A stretch of DNA of 8,960 nt from Pseudomonadota bacterium (GTDB taxonomy: Bacteria > Pseudomonadota > Gammaproteobacteria > Burkholderiales > Burkholderiaceae), in the NCBI GenBank assembly GCA_021778935.1, contig JAJYBQ010000086.1, forward strand, positions 1 through 8,960, read 5' to 3'. Under the pieces are notes generated by a model. It was not told where the DNA came from. It ran no database searches and saw only the letters and a list, made by a program, of their open reading frames with translations. Below are positions 1-5,958 of this stretch, piece after piece (position 1 is the stretch's first letter; every line of letters begins with the position of its first letter). Position numbers and translations under genes: made by a program.

Positions 1-221
1 TCGGACCGCACCACCTGGACCTCGCCGACCTGCCGGCATGGATGCCGGATTTCGCCGCTGCGCCCGGCGCCTGCCGCTTCGCCGACTGCCGCCACCTCGA
101 AGAGCCCGATTGCCGGATCCGCGCGGCGCTCGCCGCCGGCACCATCGCACCCGAACGCCATGCGTTCTATCGCCGACTGCTGGACGAGCGGGAATCTACG
201 CGACGGTTGCCGCGACGGTGA
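1..221 (+). CDS. rsgA: Ribosome small-subunit-dependent GTPase A, C-terminal fragment
   Basis: RsgA (YjeQ/EngC) is a circularly permuted GTPase that binds the maturing 30S subunit and releases assembly factors late in ribosome biogenesis. Only the last 72 codons are in the window (first full codon at 3-5, TGA at 219-221); the OB-fold and GTPase domains lie upstream. The visible part is the C-terminal zinc-finger helical domain, with the family signature C-x4-C-x-H-x5-C seen as CRFADCRHLEEPDC at fragment residues 24-37 (bases 72-113). It is preceded by a PAWMPDF stretch and followed by the helix ending RHAFYRRLLDE, all typical of RsgA C-termini. The last 26 bases overlap the 3' end of the convergent CbiB-like gene. 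The zinc signature makes the identification firm although the G motifs are not visible. Confidence 0.9.
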   Translation, partial: GPHHLDLADLPAWMPDFAAAPGACRFADCRHLEEPDCRIRAALAAGTIAPERHAFYRRLLDERESTRRLPRR

Positions 222-1161
222 CCAGAAGCAACAGCAGCAGCCAGAGGATCATTGCGCGCCAGGCCAGCCCGACCGCCGACTGCAGGGCCTGCGGAGCGGG
301 CTCGACCAGCCACGCCGATTCTTCCCCTTCGCGGCGGGCCATGCCCGCGGAGTCGGTCCCGCCCAGCACGCGCACGCCCAGCGCACCGCTGGCAGCGGCA
401 AGGATCAGGACGCGATCCGACTCCCAGGCGGGCTGGCCGCCCACCGAGGCCTCGCGCCAGCAATAGGCGGCGCCTTCGAAGTCGCCGACGATGGCGAATC
501 CCAGCGCGGTCAGGCGCGCCGGCAGCCAGTCGATCCATGCGAACGCGCGCCGCGCAAACGCGCCGAACCGGTCCGGCGGCAGATCGAAATCGGCGGATGC
601 CGGCAGGCGGTTCCAGCGCCGGGCGACGAATTCGCTCAGACGATAGAGCACGGCACCGGACGGTCCGGGCAATACGAGAAACCAGAACATCACGCCGAAG
701 ACGTGCCGATGCGCGGCGAGCAAGCCGAACTCCATCGACTTGCGCACGATCTCGGTGTCGTCGACTTCGGTCGGGTCGAAGTCCGGGTCGACCTCGCGCC
801 GCCACTGCAGAAAGAGACGCCGGGCCTCGGCGAGGTCCCCCTCCTGCAACGCCCGCTGGATCGCGGTGATGGGATGGCTGAACTGGCGGAATCCAAGGGT
901 GAAGAACAGCACCGCCACGTTGACCGCCAGCGCCGGGATCCACCCTCCCCAACGCGCGAGCTGAAACCCGGCGACGGTGAGCGCGGTCGCCACGCCCACC
1001 ACCAGGATCCACCCGTAGACGCCATGCCGGACCTTGCCCGCATTGCAGTTGCGCGCAACGCGATCGGCCCAGGCCTCCACCCCGGCATATACGGGGTTGG
1101 CGGGCGGCACCGCCCGCGCCTGTTCCAGCAACAGCGTCAGGACGAGGGCGGCCCAGCTCAC
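196..1161 (-). CDS. CbiB/CobD-superfamily membrane protein (divergent, function uncertain)
   Basis: This 321-residue membrane protein belongs to the CbiB/CobD superfamily, which includes adenosylcobinamide-phosphate synthase of cobalamin synthesis and the AmpE-like proteins. Family-like features are the LLEQ...NPVY opening, GDLAEAR at 108-114, [12 protein letters not shown] at 166-177, WLPARLTAL at 212-220 and [12 protein letters not shown] at 257-268. Hydrophobic segments lie at about 48-67, 75-92, 145-165 and 303-320. The block that in true CbiB carries an ENxxDG-type motif before a PLF segment is not recognisable: residues 142-165 read [20 protein letters not shown] instead. Cobinamide chemistry is therefore doubtful, and no other cobalamin gene is nearby. 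It is the last gene of the rpsP-rplS run. Its GTG start shares a GTGA overlap with the rplS stop and no clear Shine-Dalgarno sequence precedes it, so translation is probably coupled. Superfamily membership is fairly sure; the function is unknown. Confidence 0.8.
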   Translation of the reverse strand: MSWAALVLTLLLEQARAVPPANPVYAGVEAWADRVARNCNAGKVRHGVYGWILVVGVATALTVAGFQLARWGGWIPALAVNVAVLFFTLGFRQFSHPITAIQRALQEGDLAEARRLFLQWRREVDPDFDPTEVDDTEIVRKSMEFGLLAAHRHVFGVMFWFLVLPGPSGAVLYRLSEFVARRWNRLPASADFDLPPDRFGAFARRAFAWIDWLPARLTALGFAIVGDFEGAAYCWREASVGGQPAWESDRVLILAAASGALGVRVLGGTDSAGMARREGEESAWLVEPAPQALQSAVGLAWRAMILWLLLLLLVTVAATVA

Positions 1162-1532
1162 TCAGCGGATTTCGTCGGGAGCTTTTCGCGGATCCGCGCC
1201 GACTTGCCGGAGCGCTCGCGCAGGTAGTAGAGCTTGGCGCGGCGGACGTCGCCGCGGCGCTTTACCTCGATGGAGGCGATCGTCGGGGAGTACGTCTGGA
1301 ACGTCCGCTCCACGCCTTCGCCGCTGGAGATCTTGCGCACGATGAACGCGCTGTTCAATCCGCGGTTGCGCTTGGCGATCACGACGCCCTCGTACGCCTG
1401 GACGCGCTTGCGCGCACCTTCGACGACGTTGACGCTGACGATCACCGTATCGCCCGGGGCGAATGCCGGGATCGACCGGTTCGCGGTCAGGCGCGCGATT
1501 TCTTCCTGTTCCAACTGCGCAATCACGTTCAC
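1158..1532 (-). CDS. rplS: 50S ribosomal protein bL19
   Basis: bL19 lies at the 30S-50S interface of the ribosome. The protein shows the full family signature: IAQLEQEEI at the N-terminus, [47 protein letters not shown], and the [18 protein letters not shown] block near the end. Three in-frame GTG codons occur at the start (1536-1538, 1530-1532, 1524-1526). I chose 1532, giving 124 residues beginning [11 protein letters not shown]. It matches the usual MNxIAxLEQEE start of relatives and leaves 7 bases to the AGGAG at 1544-1540; the GTG at 1538 would be only one base from that AGGAG. The longer form would be 126 residues. It lies 78 bases downstream of trmD, and its TGA overlaps the GTG of the CbiB-like gene. 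Confidence 0.96.
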   Translation of the reverse strand: MNVIAQLEQEEIARLTANRSIPAFAPGDTVIVSVNVVEGARKRVQAYEGVVIAKRNRGLNSAFIVRKISSGEGVERTFQTYSPTIASIEVKRRGDVRRAKLYYLRERSGKSARIREKLPTKSAE

Positions 1533-1539
1533 GTTCACT

Positions 1540-1544
1540 CTCCT
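1540..1544 (-). promoter_or_regulatory. Shine-Dalgarno site that decides the rplS start
   Basis: AGGAG on the minus strand is followed by three GTG codons in the rplS frame at spacings of 1, 7 and 13 bases. Only the second (1532) has normal spacing, and it also gives the N-terminus expected for bL19. Confidence 0.7.
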
Positions 1545-1610
1545 AAGACCATCATGCGGCGGTATTCGGAATCGGGTTTTGCACCGCCCAGAGGATGGGG
1601 TTCATCGAAA

Positions 1611-2312
1611 CTACGTATTCTGCAACAAATCCGGCCGGATCCGGCGGGTCCGGGCCAGCGCCTGCTCCCTGCGCCAGCGCGCGATGTCGGCATGATGGCC
1701 GGACAGCAACACCGGCGGCACCTCGCGTCCGCGCCAGACCTCGGGCCGCGTGTAATGGGGCGCGTCGAGGAGGCCCTCGGCGAACGACTCGTCCTGGGCC
1801 GATTCCGGCCGCATCGTCCCCGGCAGATGACGCACCACCGCATCGATCAGCGCCATCGCCGCAAGCTCGCCGCCCGACAGCACGAAATCCCCGACCGACC
1901 ATTCCTCGTCGACGCAGGCGTCGAGGAAACGCTGGTCGATTCCCTCATAGCGGCCGCACACCAGCACCAGCGACAGGCCCGCCTGCCCCTGCGCCGCCAG
2001 TTCGCGCACGCGCGCGTCGCGCAACGGGGTCCCGGCGGCGGAAAACGCCGCGACCAGGGTCCGGCCTCCGTCCTGTGCCTGCGCCGTCCGCGCCGCCTCG
2101 ACGCCTTGCGCCAGCGGCTCGGCCATCAGCACCATCCCGGGCCCGCCGCCGAATGGGCGGTCGTCGACCGTCCGATGCGCGTCCGTGGTGAAATCGCGCG
2201 GATTCCACGTCTGCAGGCGCCATGCCCCCTGCTCCCGCGCGCGGCGGGTGATGCCGTGCTCGGTGATCGCCGCGAACATGTCGGGGAACAAGGTAACGAC
2301 GTCGAATCGCAT
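1611..2312 (-). CDS. trmD: tRNA (guanine-N1-)-methyltransferase
   Basis: TrmD uses S-adenosylmethionine to methylate N1 of G37 next to the anticodon in tRNAs reading CUN, CCN and CGG, which prevents +1 frameshifting. It is a SPOUT-class enzyme that binds SAM in a trefoil knot and works as a dimer. Visible family motifs are [13 protein letters not shown] at 1-13, [12 protein letters not shown] at 50-61, GRYEGID at 120-126, [14 protein letters not shown] at 139-152 (Asp142 at the position of the catalytic aspartate of the family) and [17 protein letters not shown] at 174-190. At 233 residues it is slightly short compared with enterobacterial TrmD (about 255), with only the C-terminal helix region trimmed. 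The ATG follows the rimM stop after one base (TGAAATG), so translation is probably coupled. Confidence 0.97.
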   Translation of the reverse strand: MRFDVVTLFPDMFAAITEHGITRRAREQGAWRLQTWNPRDFTTDAHRTVDDRPFGGGPGMVLMAEPLAQGVEAARTAQAQDGGRTLVAAFSAAGTPLRDARVRELAAQGQAGLSLVLVCGRYEGIDQRFLDACVDEEWSVGDFVLSGGELAAMALIDAVVRHLPGTMRPESAQDESFAEGLLDAPHYTRPEVWRGREVPPVLLSGHHADIARWRREQALARTRRIRPDLLQNT

Positions 2313-2313
2313 T

Positions 2314-2871
2314 TCACCAATCCGGCTGCCAGTCGACGTCGATCCGGCGCCCGTCGACGTCGACCTGGTCGACGTAGGCGTCGACCATCGGAATCAGCAG
2401 CGTCCGGGCCCGCTTTCCCGAGGGGTCACCTGCCGGAACGGCGGAAGGATCCACCTCCAGCACGTCGTGCACCCCGTTGTTCTGCAGTTGCAGGACCGTT
2501 CCGAGCCGCAGCCCTTCCCGGTTGAACACCTGCGCACCGATCAGGTCGACCCAATACACCTGCCCGTCGGGCGGTTCCGGGAAATCTGCGCGGGCGACAA
2601 AGACCCGCGCGCCGCGCAAGGCCTGCACGGCTTCCGGGGAGTCGCATCCCTGCCATTTCGCAACCAGCTCGGCACCTTGCCGTCGTACGCCGGTCACCGC
2701 CACCGGCACGCGGGGTTCCGCATCCGCCGGCATGGCCAGCCACCAGCGGCGCGCGCTGCGCAGCACTTCCGCGTCGGCGGAATACGGCCGGACATGCGCC
2801 CAGCCGAGCACACCGTAGGGGCCGCGCAGGACCCCCAGTTCGACCAGGTCGTCAGGCCGCAGCGGCCGCAC
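2314..2871 (-). CDS. rimM: 16S rRNA processing/30S maturation factor RimM
   Basis: RimM binds bS19 and helps mature the 3' (head) domain of the 30S subunit. The 185-residue protein has the N-terminal RimM domain (about 8-95), with [18 protein letters not shown] near the start, and a C-terminal PRC-barrel (about 103-182). The barrel carries the family motifs [10 protein letters not shown] at 106-115, [10 protein letters not shown] at 131-140 and LIPMVDAYV at 159-167, and the protein ends IDVDW. The start is GTG at 2869-2871, the only start codon between the upstream in-frame stop and the conserved domain. It lies inside the last 20 bases of rpsP, and only a weak GGCGG stands in front of it, so rimM is probably translated by coupling from rpsP. 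The 3' end contains five GTCGAC palindromes that encode Val-Asp repeats. Confidence 0.95.
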   Translation of the reverse strand: MRPLRPDDLVELGVLRGPYGVLGWAHVRPYSADAEVLRSARRWWLAMPADAEPRVPVAVTGVRRQGAELVAKWQGCDSPEAVQALRGARVFVARADFPEPPDGQVYWVDLIGAQVFNREGLRLGTVLQLQNNGVHDVLEVDPSAVPAGDPSGKRARTLLIPMVDAYVDQVDVDGRRIDVDWQPDW

Positions 2872-3133
2872 CCGCCGAGGAAACCGCGGCTTGCGTGCCG
2901 TGCTGCTTGATCAGCCGGGCAACCGTCGGGCTGAGCTGGGCGCCGACGCCCTGCCAGTATGCGATGCGATCCGCCGCGACGCGGAAATTCTGCGCGCCGT
3001 CGGCACCGACCGGGTTGTAAAAACCGACACGTTCAATGAAACGGCCATCGCGCGCATTGCGCGAATCCGTTGCGACGACGTGGAAAAACGGGCGCTTCTT
3101 GGCTCCGCCCCGAGCCAGCCGGATCACGACCAT
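2852..3133 (-). CDS. rpsP: 30S ribosomal protein bS16
   Basis: bS16 is an early-binding protein of the 30S body. The 93-residue product has the canonical [34 protein letters not shown] opening, then [12 protein letters not shown] at 33-44, and the [20 protein letters not shown] segment at about 56-75. It ends in an alanine-rich tail (SSAGAAAAA), as seen in many beta- and gammaproteobacterial bS16 proteins. The ATG at 3131-3133 is preceded by TAAGG (3146-3142) with 8 bases of spacing. It is the first gene of the rpsP-rimM-trmD-rplS operon. A good sigma70-type promoter candidate lies just upstream, overlapping the 3' end of the preceding gene. The last 20 bases overlap rimM. Confidence 0.97.
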   Translation of the reverse strand: MVVIRLARGGAKKRPFFHVVATDSRNARDGRFIERVGFYNPVGADGAQNFRVAADRIAYWQGVGAQLSPTVARLIKQHGTQAAVSSAGAAAAA

Positions 3134-3167
3134 GGAATTTGCCTTACCGAGTGTCGGAAAACCGGTG

Positions 3168-3197
3168 ATTGTATCGTCAATCGAGCCTGGGCTTCAA
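3168..3197 (-). promoter_or_regulatory. Candidate sigma70 promoter of the rpsP operon
   Basis: On the minus strand, TTGAAG (3197-3192) and TACAAT (3173-3168) are separated by 18 bases. The -35 matches the TTGACA consensus at 4 of 6 positions and the -10 matches TATAAT at 5 of 6. Transcription would start near 3160, giving a leader of roughly 25-30 bases before the rpsP Shine-Dalgarno and ATG. The -35 and spacer lie within the last codons of the upstream PRC/MgtE_N/CBS gene. The position fits a separate, strong promoter for the ribosomal operon. No experimental support is available. Confidence 0.5.
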
Positions 3198-4427
3198 GCC
3201 CCGGACATCCCGATCGGAGATCACTCCCAGCATGTGCCGCTCCGGGCTGATGACCGGAATGGCGCGCAGGCCGTACCGCGCCAGGGCGTGGACGGCGTCG
3301 CGCAGCGTGTCGGTGGCGCCCAGGCTGATGACCTGCTCGGTCATGACCGCACCGAGCGGCCGACCCGGCTCCGCCGAAACCAGTTCGCGCAGGCCGACGA
3401 CGCCCACCAGGCGATCCTCCGCATCGATCACGTAGAGGTAGGAAAGGACGTCCTTGCCCTGCGCCAGATCGCGATATTCCGCCAGCACCCGCCGGACGGG
3501 CGCATCCGGCGCGAGGCGGATGTACCCCTGACTCACGAAAAGCAGGACGTTCTCGTCGTGGTGCTCGACGATGCGCCGGATCCGCGCCGCGTCGTCGCCG
3601 TCCAGGCCGCCCAGGATCTCCTCGGCCTCGGACGCGGGCAGCGCCGCCACCAGGTCCGCCGCCTGCGCCGGACTCATCTCCCGGATGAGCTGGATCGCAC
3701 GGTCGTGCTGCATCGTCGCCAGCAGCTCGCGCTGCACCCGCGGCTCGATCTCCTCCAGCGTGTCCGACGCCAGTCCGGGATCGAGCTGGCTGAAGATCGC
3801 CTGCCGCTGGCCGCTTTCCAGTTCTTCCAGGATGTCGGCCAGGTCGACCGGGTGGATTTCATGCAGCGCCGACTTGAGCACATTGAGCTTGACGCTGCCG
3901 GAGAAACTCCCCAAGGTGTCCGGCAGCCGCTGCACGTACTTCCAGGAAACCGTGTCCTCGCCGCCATGCTGCTGGGCGAAAAACCGCGCCAGACGCCGCA
4001 GGCCCAGGCGGCGAAGCAGGCGATAGCGGCTGAAATCGACCTCGCTCGCGTAGAGCTTGCCGCCCTGGAACGCGAGCTTGACGTCGTAGACGACCTCGAC
4101 CTCGCGGTCGTCGAGGTCGAGAATCTTCTTGTCCAGGATGTAGTCGCGCAGCAGGATCGCTCCGGGCGGCGGACTCTGCTGGTAGTCCTCCAGCGCGCCG
4201 ATGTCGATGGCGATCTCGTTGGTCGAGACGACCACCACCTTCTCCCAGGGAACCAGCAGGGACGGATAGCCGTAGGGCCGGCGCACCACGAGCTGGGCGA
4301 CCTCCGGCAGCCTGCCGGTCTCGACGATGACCAGATCCTGCAGCCGCCCGATGCGCTCCGACTGGCGGATGACCCGCCGGCCGATGATTTCGCTCAGGAA
4401 GAATTCGTGTTCGACGACCGCGACCAT
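3177..4427 (-). CDS. PRC-barrel/MgtE N-domain/CBS-pair protein without a channel domain
   Basis: This 416-residue soluble protein resembles the cytosolic half of an MgtE Mg2+ channel. Two PRC-barrel-like repeats come first (about 9-75 and 91-145, opening [11 protein letters not shown] and [11 protein letters not shown]). An MgtE N-domain of helical repeats follows (about 181-280: [35 protein letters not shown]). A CBS pair ends it (about 295-412), including [11 protein letters not shown] at 360-370 and VISDRDV at 402-408. In MgtE, the N-domain and CBS pair bind Mg2+ at their interface and gate the fused five-helix pore; here the protein stops after the second CBS domain. AGGAG at 4438-4434 lies 6 bases from the ATG and overlaps the TGA of the small membrane gene upstream. 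It is the third gene of the Nramp-like unit, so a role as metal-sensing regulatory subunit is inferred. The domain calls are firm; the function is a hypothesis. Confidence 0.88.
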   Translation of the reverse strand: MVAVVEHEFFLSEIIGRRVIRQSERIGRLQDLVIVETGRLPEVAQLVVRRPYGYPSLLVPWEKVVVVSTNEIAIDIGALEDYQQSPPPGAILLRDYILDKKILDLDDREVEVVYDVKLAFQGGKLYASEVDFSRYRLLRRLGLRRLARFFAQQHGGEDTVSWKYVQRLPDTLGSFSGSVKLNVLKSALHEIHPVDLADILEELESGQRQAIFSQLDPGLASDTLEEIEPRVQRELLATMQHDRAIQLIREMSPAQAADLVAALPASEAEEILGGLDGDDAARIRRIVEHHDENVLLFVSQGYIRLAPDAPVRRVLAEYRDLAQGKDVLSYLYVIDAEDRLVGVVGLRELVSAEPGRPLGAVMTEQVISLGATDTLRDAVHALARYGLRAIPVISPERHMLGVISDRDVRGLKPRLD

Positions 4428-4433
4428 GCATTT

Positions 4434-4438
4434 CTCCT
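4434..4438 (-). promoter_or_regulatory. Shine-Dalgarno of the MgtE_N/CBS gene, overlapping the upstream stop
   Basis: On the minus strand the TGA of the 51-residue gene (4440-4438) runs directly into AGGAG (TGAGGAG), 6 bases before the ATG at 4427. This arrangement suits re-initiation and coupled production of the two proteins. Another ATG at 4431, in a different frame, is too close to the AGGAG and opens only a shadow frame. Confidence 0.75.
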
Positions 4439-4593
4439 CAAGCGCCGGCCATCAACGCGAACTTGTAGAGCATCAGCAGCACGAGCACGATGAGATAGAT
4501 CCGCAGCCCGAGCAGCGCCCGGCGCACCGCCGGCGACATGACGATGCGCGGCGTGCGGTAGCGGGCGTGGATGGCGCGGAATTTGTCGAACAT
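4438..4593 (-). CDS. Small single-span membrane protein (51 residues)
   Basis: I do not recognise a named family. The frame reads ATG at 4591-4593 to TGA at 4440-4438. A basic, probably cytoplasmic segment (MFDKFRAIHARYRTPRIVMS, then PAVRRAL) is followed by one hydrophobic helix at about 29-48 (GLRIYLIVLVLLMLYKFALM) and the end AGA. Evidence that it is real: GGAGG at 4602-4598, 4 bases from the ATG; 10-base gaps to both neighbours; its stop overlapping the next gene's Shine-Dalgarno; and G or C in the third position of about 48 of 51 codons. Positive charges before the helix suggest an N-in topology. Its place between a carrier and a soluble sensor-like protein suggests an accessory subunit or membrane tether for the complex; that is inference. 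Confidence 0.75.
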   Translation of the reverse strand: MFDKFRAIHARYRTPRIVMSPAVRRALLGLRIYLIVLVLLMLYKFALMAGA

Positions 4594-4597
4594 GCCG

Positions 4598-4602
4598 CCT
4601 CC
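4598..4602 (-). promoter_or_regulatory. Shine-Dalgarno of the 51-residue membrane protein
   Basis: GGAGG on the minus strand lies directly after the TGA of the Nramp-like gene (TGACGGAGG) and 4 bases before the ATG at 4593. It supports the short reading frame as a translated gene in the same transcript. Confidence 0.7.
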
Positions 4603-4603
4603 G

Positions 4604-5872
4604 TCAACCGAACAGCCTCGGGAACAGCGCGCTGATCCCGTACAGGGTGGACAGGACGATGATCACGACCACGATCGTCCCGCCGATCACGTTCTGCATC
4701 CGCGTGTTGGCGTATTCCCCCATGTGCTCCCTGTCGTTGAGCAGCAGGATGAGAAACACCAGCGCCGCCGGCAGCAGGGTCACTGCGATGACCTGCACGA
4801 ACAGGGTGATCAGCACGAGCGGCGCGCCGGGGATGAGCACGACCGCGCCGGCGGTGACGAGCGTCAGGAAGTACGAGACGTAGAACCAGGGCGCTTCGCG
4901 GATGTTGGTGTTCAGGGAATGCGCCCAGCCGAAAATCTCGCCGAAGGCCCAGGAACTCGCCAGGGAGATGCAGATCGCCCCCAGCAGTCCGGCGTCGAAC
5001 AGGCCGATCGCCATGAACGTGCCGACCCAATGGTGGGTGTTCTGCAGCAGGATCGACGCCTGCGCGGCGCTGTCGATGTTGACGCCGTGGAGGGCCGTGC
5101 CGGTGACGACGACGATGAAGATCGCCACGACGATGGTCAGGATCGACCCCAGCCAGGTGTCGAACCGGCCCCAGGGGATGTCCTTTTCGAGCATCCCCTT
5201 GTCGACCACCGCGCTCTGCTGGAAGAACAGCATCCAGGGTGCGATCGTCGTGCCGATGTTGGCCATCAGGAAGAAGAACATCTGGCCGTTGAACCCGCCC
5301 GGAAAGTTCGGGATCAGTCCGCGCTGCAGGACTTCGTGCACCGAGGGATGCACCAGGAACGCGCCGGGGATGTATACGAGGTTGAGCGCGCAGAAGAGCA
5401 GCGCGATCTTCTCCCAGGTCCAGTAGCGGCCGGTCAGCATGATCCCGCACAGCAGCAGCACGACCGCGGCCGTGGTGAGCCAGGCGGGAATGCCGAAGAT
5501 CTGCATCGCCGAGGTCATGCCGACGAATTCGGTGACGAGCGTCAGCCAGTCGACGATCATCAGATCGATGAGCGAGAACCACCCCCAGAACGCGCCGAAG
5601 CCGGAAAAGATCGCTTCGGCGTGCCCGCGCTTGGTGACGGCGCCCAGGCGCACCGTCATCTCCTGGACGTAGTAGGCGACGGGAATCAGCAGCAGCAGGA
5701 ACCAGATCAGGCCATAGCCGTATTTGGAGCCGGTCGCGGCGTAGGTCGTGATGCCGCCGGCGTCGTTGTCGGCAACCATGACGACGATGCCGGGGCCGGC
5801 GATGACCAGATAGAGCCGCAGGGCTTTGGCCGCGGTACGAAGCTGGTAATAGAGCTTGGCAAAGAGGTTCAT
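4604..5872 (-). CDS. Nramp-superfamily divalent metal carrier with an atypical metal site
   Basis: This 422-residue inner-membrane protein of the Nramp (SLC11, LeuT-fold) superfamily has about 11 hydrophobic helices: roughly 20-44, 52-71, 99-125, 129-147, 155-174, 197-218, 241-262, 283-312, 330-350, 351-378 and 393-415. TM1 begins GPGIVVMVADNDAGG (26-40), where Asp37-Ala-Gly-Gly40 takes the place of the canonical DPGN. In TM6 the canonical MPH is Ala211-Pro212-Trp213 within GTTIAPWM (207-214). The metal-binding Asn and the transition-metal-selecting Met are therefore both replaced, as in Nramp-related Mg2+ transporters rather than Mn2+/Fe2+ carriers. Its genes downstream are a 51-residue membrane protein and an MgtE_N/CBS protein, which also point to Mg2+. 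No Shine-Dalgarno precedes the ATG at 5872, yet no better start exists before TM1. The superfamily is firm; the substrate is inferred. Confidence 0.9.
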   Translation of the reverse strand: MNLFAKLYYQLRTAAKALRLYLVIAGPGIVVMVADNDAGGITTYAATGSKYGYGLIWFLLLLIPVAYYVQEMTVRLGAVTKRGHAEAIFSGFGAFWGWFSLIDLMIVDWLTLVTEFVGMTSAMQIFGIPAWLTTAAVVLLLCGIMLTGRYWTWEKIALLFCALNLVYIPGAFLVHPSVHEVLQRGLIPNFPGGFNGQMFFFLMANIGTTIAPWMLFFQQSAVVDKGMLEKDIPWGRFDTWLGSILTIVVAIFIVVVTGTALHGVNIDSAAQASILLQNTHHWVGTFMAIGLFDAGLLGAICISLASSWAFGEIFGWAHSLNTNIREAPWFYVSYFLTLVTAGAVVLIPGAPLVLITLFVQVIAVTLLPAALVFLILLLNDREHMGEYANTRMQNVIGGTIVVVIIVLSTLYGISALFPRLFG

Positions 5873-5958
5873 CGCGGGGGCCGAGTCTACGCGAGGAACG
5901 GGGGGGGATCGTTACGAGATGACGACACCGCATCCCGGGGACCGGATGAATCCCGGTA
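5873..5958. other. Gap between pilU and the Nramp-like unit, with small repeats
   Basis: This 86-base gap is the likely control region of the Nramp-like unit. It holds a run of eight G at 5900-5907 (C on the transcribed-sense strand), a direct repeat of ATCCCGG at 5932-5938 and 5950-5956, and a weak inverted repeat ACCGG/CCGGT at 5941-5945 and 5953-5957 with a 7-base loop. I found no convincing -35/-10 pair, no U-tract terminator and no riboswitch-like structure. The downstream genes may be read through from pilTU or from a promoter I cannot recognise. Confidence 0.4.

Noticed and set aside
64..68. FGESY in place of FGENY in YggS (residues 64-68 of that protein) as a sign of lost function
   Set aside because: The PLP lysine and phosphate-binding loop are intact and the substitution is conservative, so it is noted only within the gene entry. 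The coordinates given here are residue numbers, not bases.
160..1227. Long plus-strand open frame of 355 codons opposite the CbiB-like gene
   Set aside because: It is antisense to a well-supported gene, has no recognisable domain and is rich in Arg, Gly, Pro and Gln, as expected of a GC-rich shadow frame.
1552..1602. Short minus-strand frame [17 protein letters not shown] between trmD and rplS
   Set aside because: Only 16-17 codons, with no ribosome site and no visible relation to neighbours; it is more likely untranslated spacer.
3189..3201. Perfect inverted repeat GGGCTT-C-AAGCCC as a terminator for the sensor gene
   Set aside because: It lies inside the coding sequence before the stop codon, has a one-base loop and no following U-run, so it is not an intrinsic terminator.
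3036..4493. Plus-strand open frame of 485 codons opposite the PRC/MgtE_N/CBS gene
   Set aside because: The minus-strand protein has clear domains and a ribosome site; the plus-strand product is a compositional shadow spanning two genes and a promoter.
4473..5933. Minus-strand open frame of 486 codons overlapping the Nramp-like gene in another frame
   Set aside because: The product is full of Arg, His and Pro with no membrane helices; the overlapping frame encodes a convincing 11-helix carrier.
5941..5957. ACCGG/CCGGT hairpin after pilU as a rho-independent terminator
   Set aside because: A stem of five pairs without a downstream U-tract is too weak to call.
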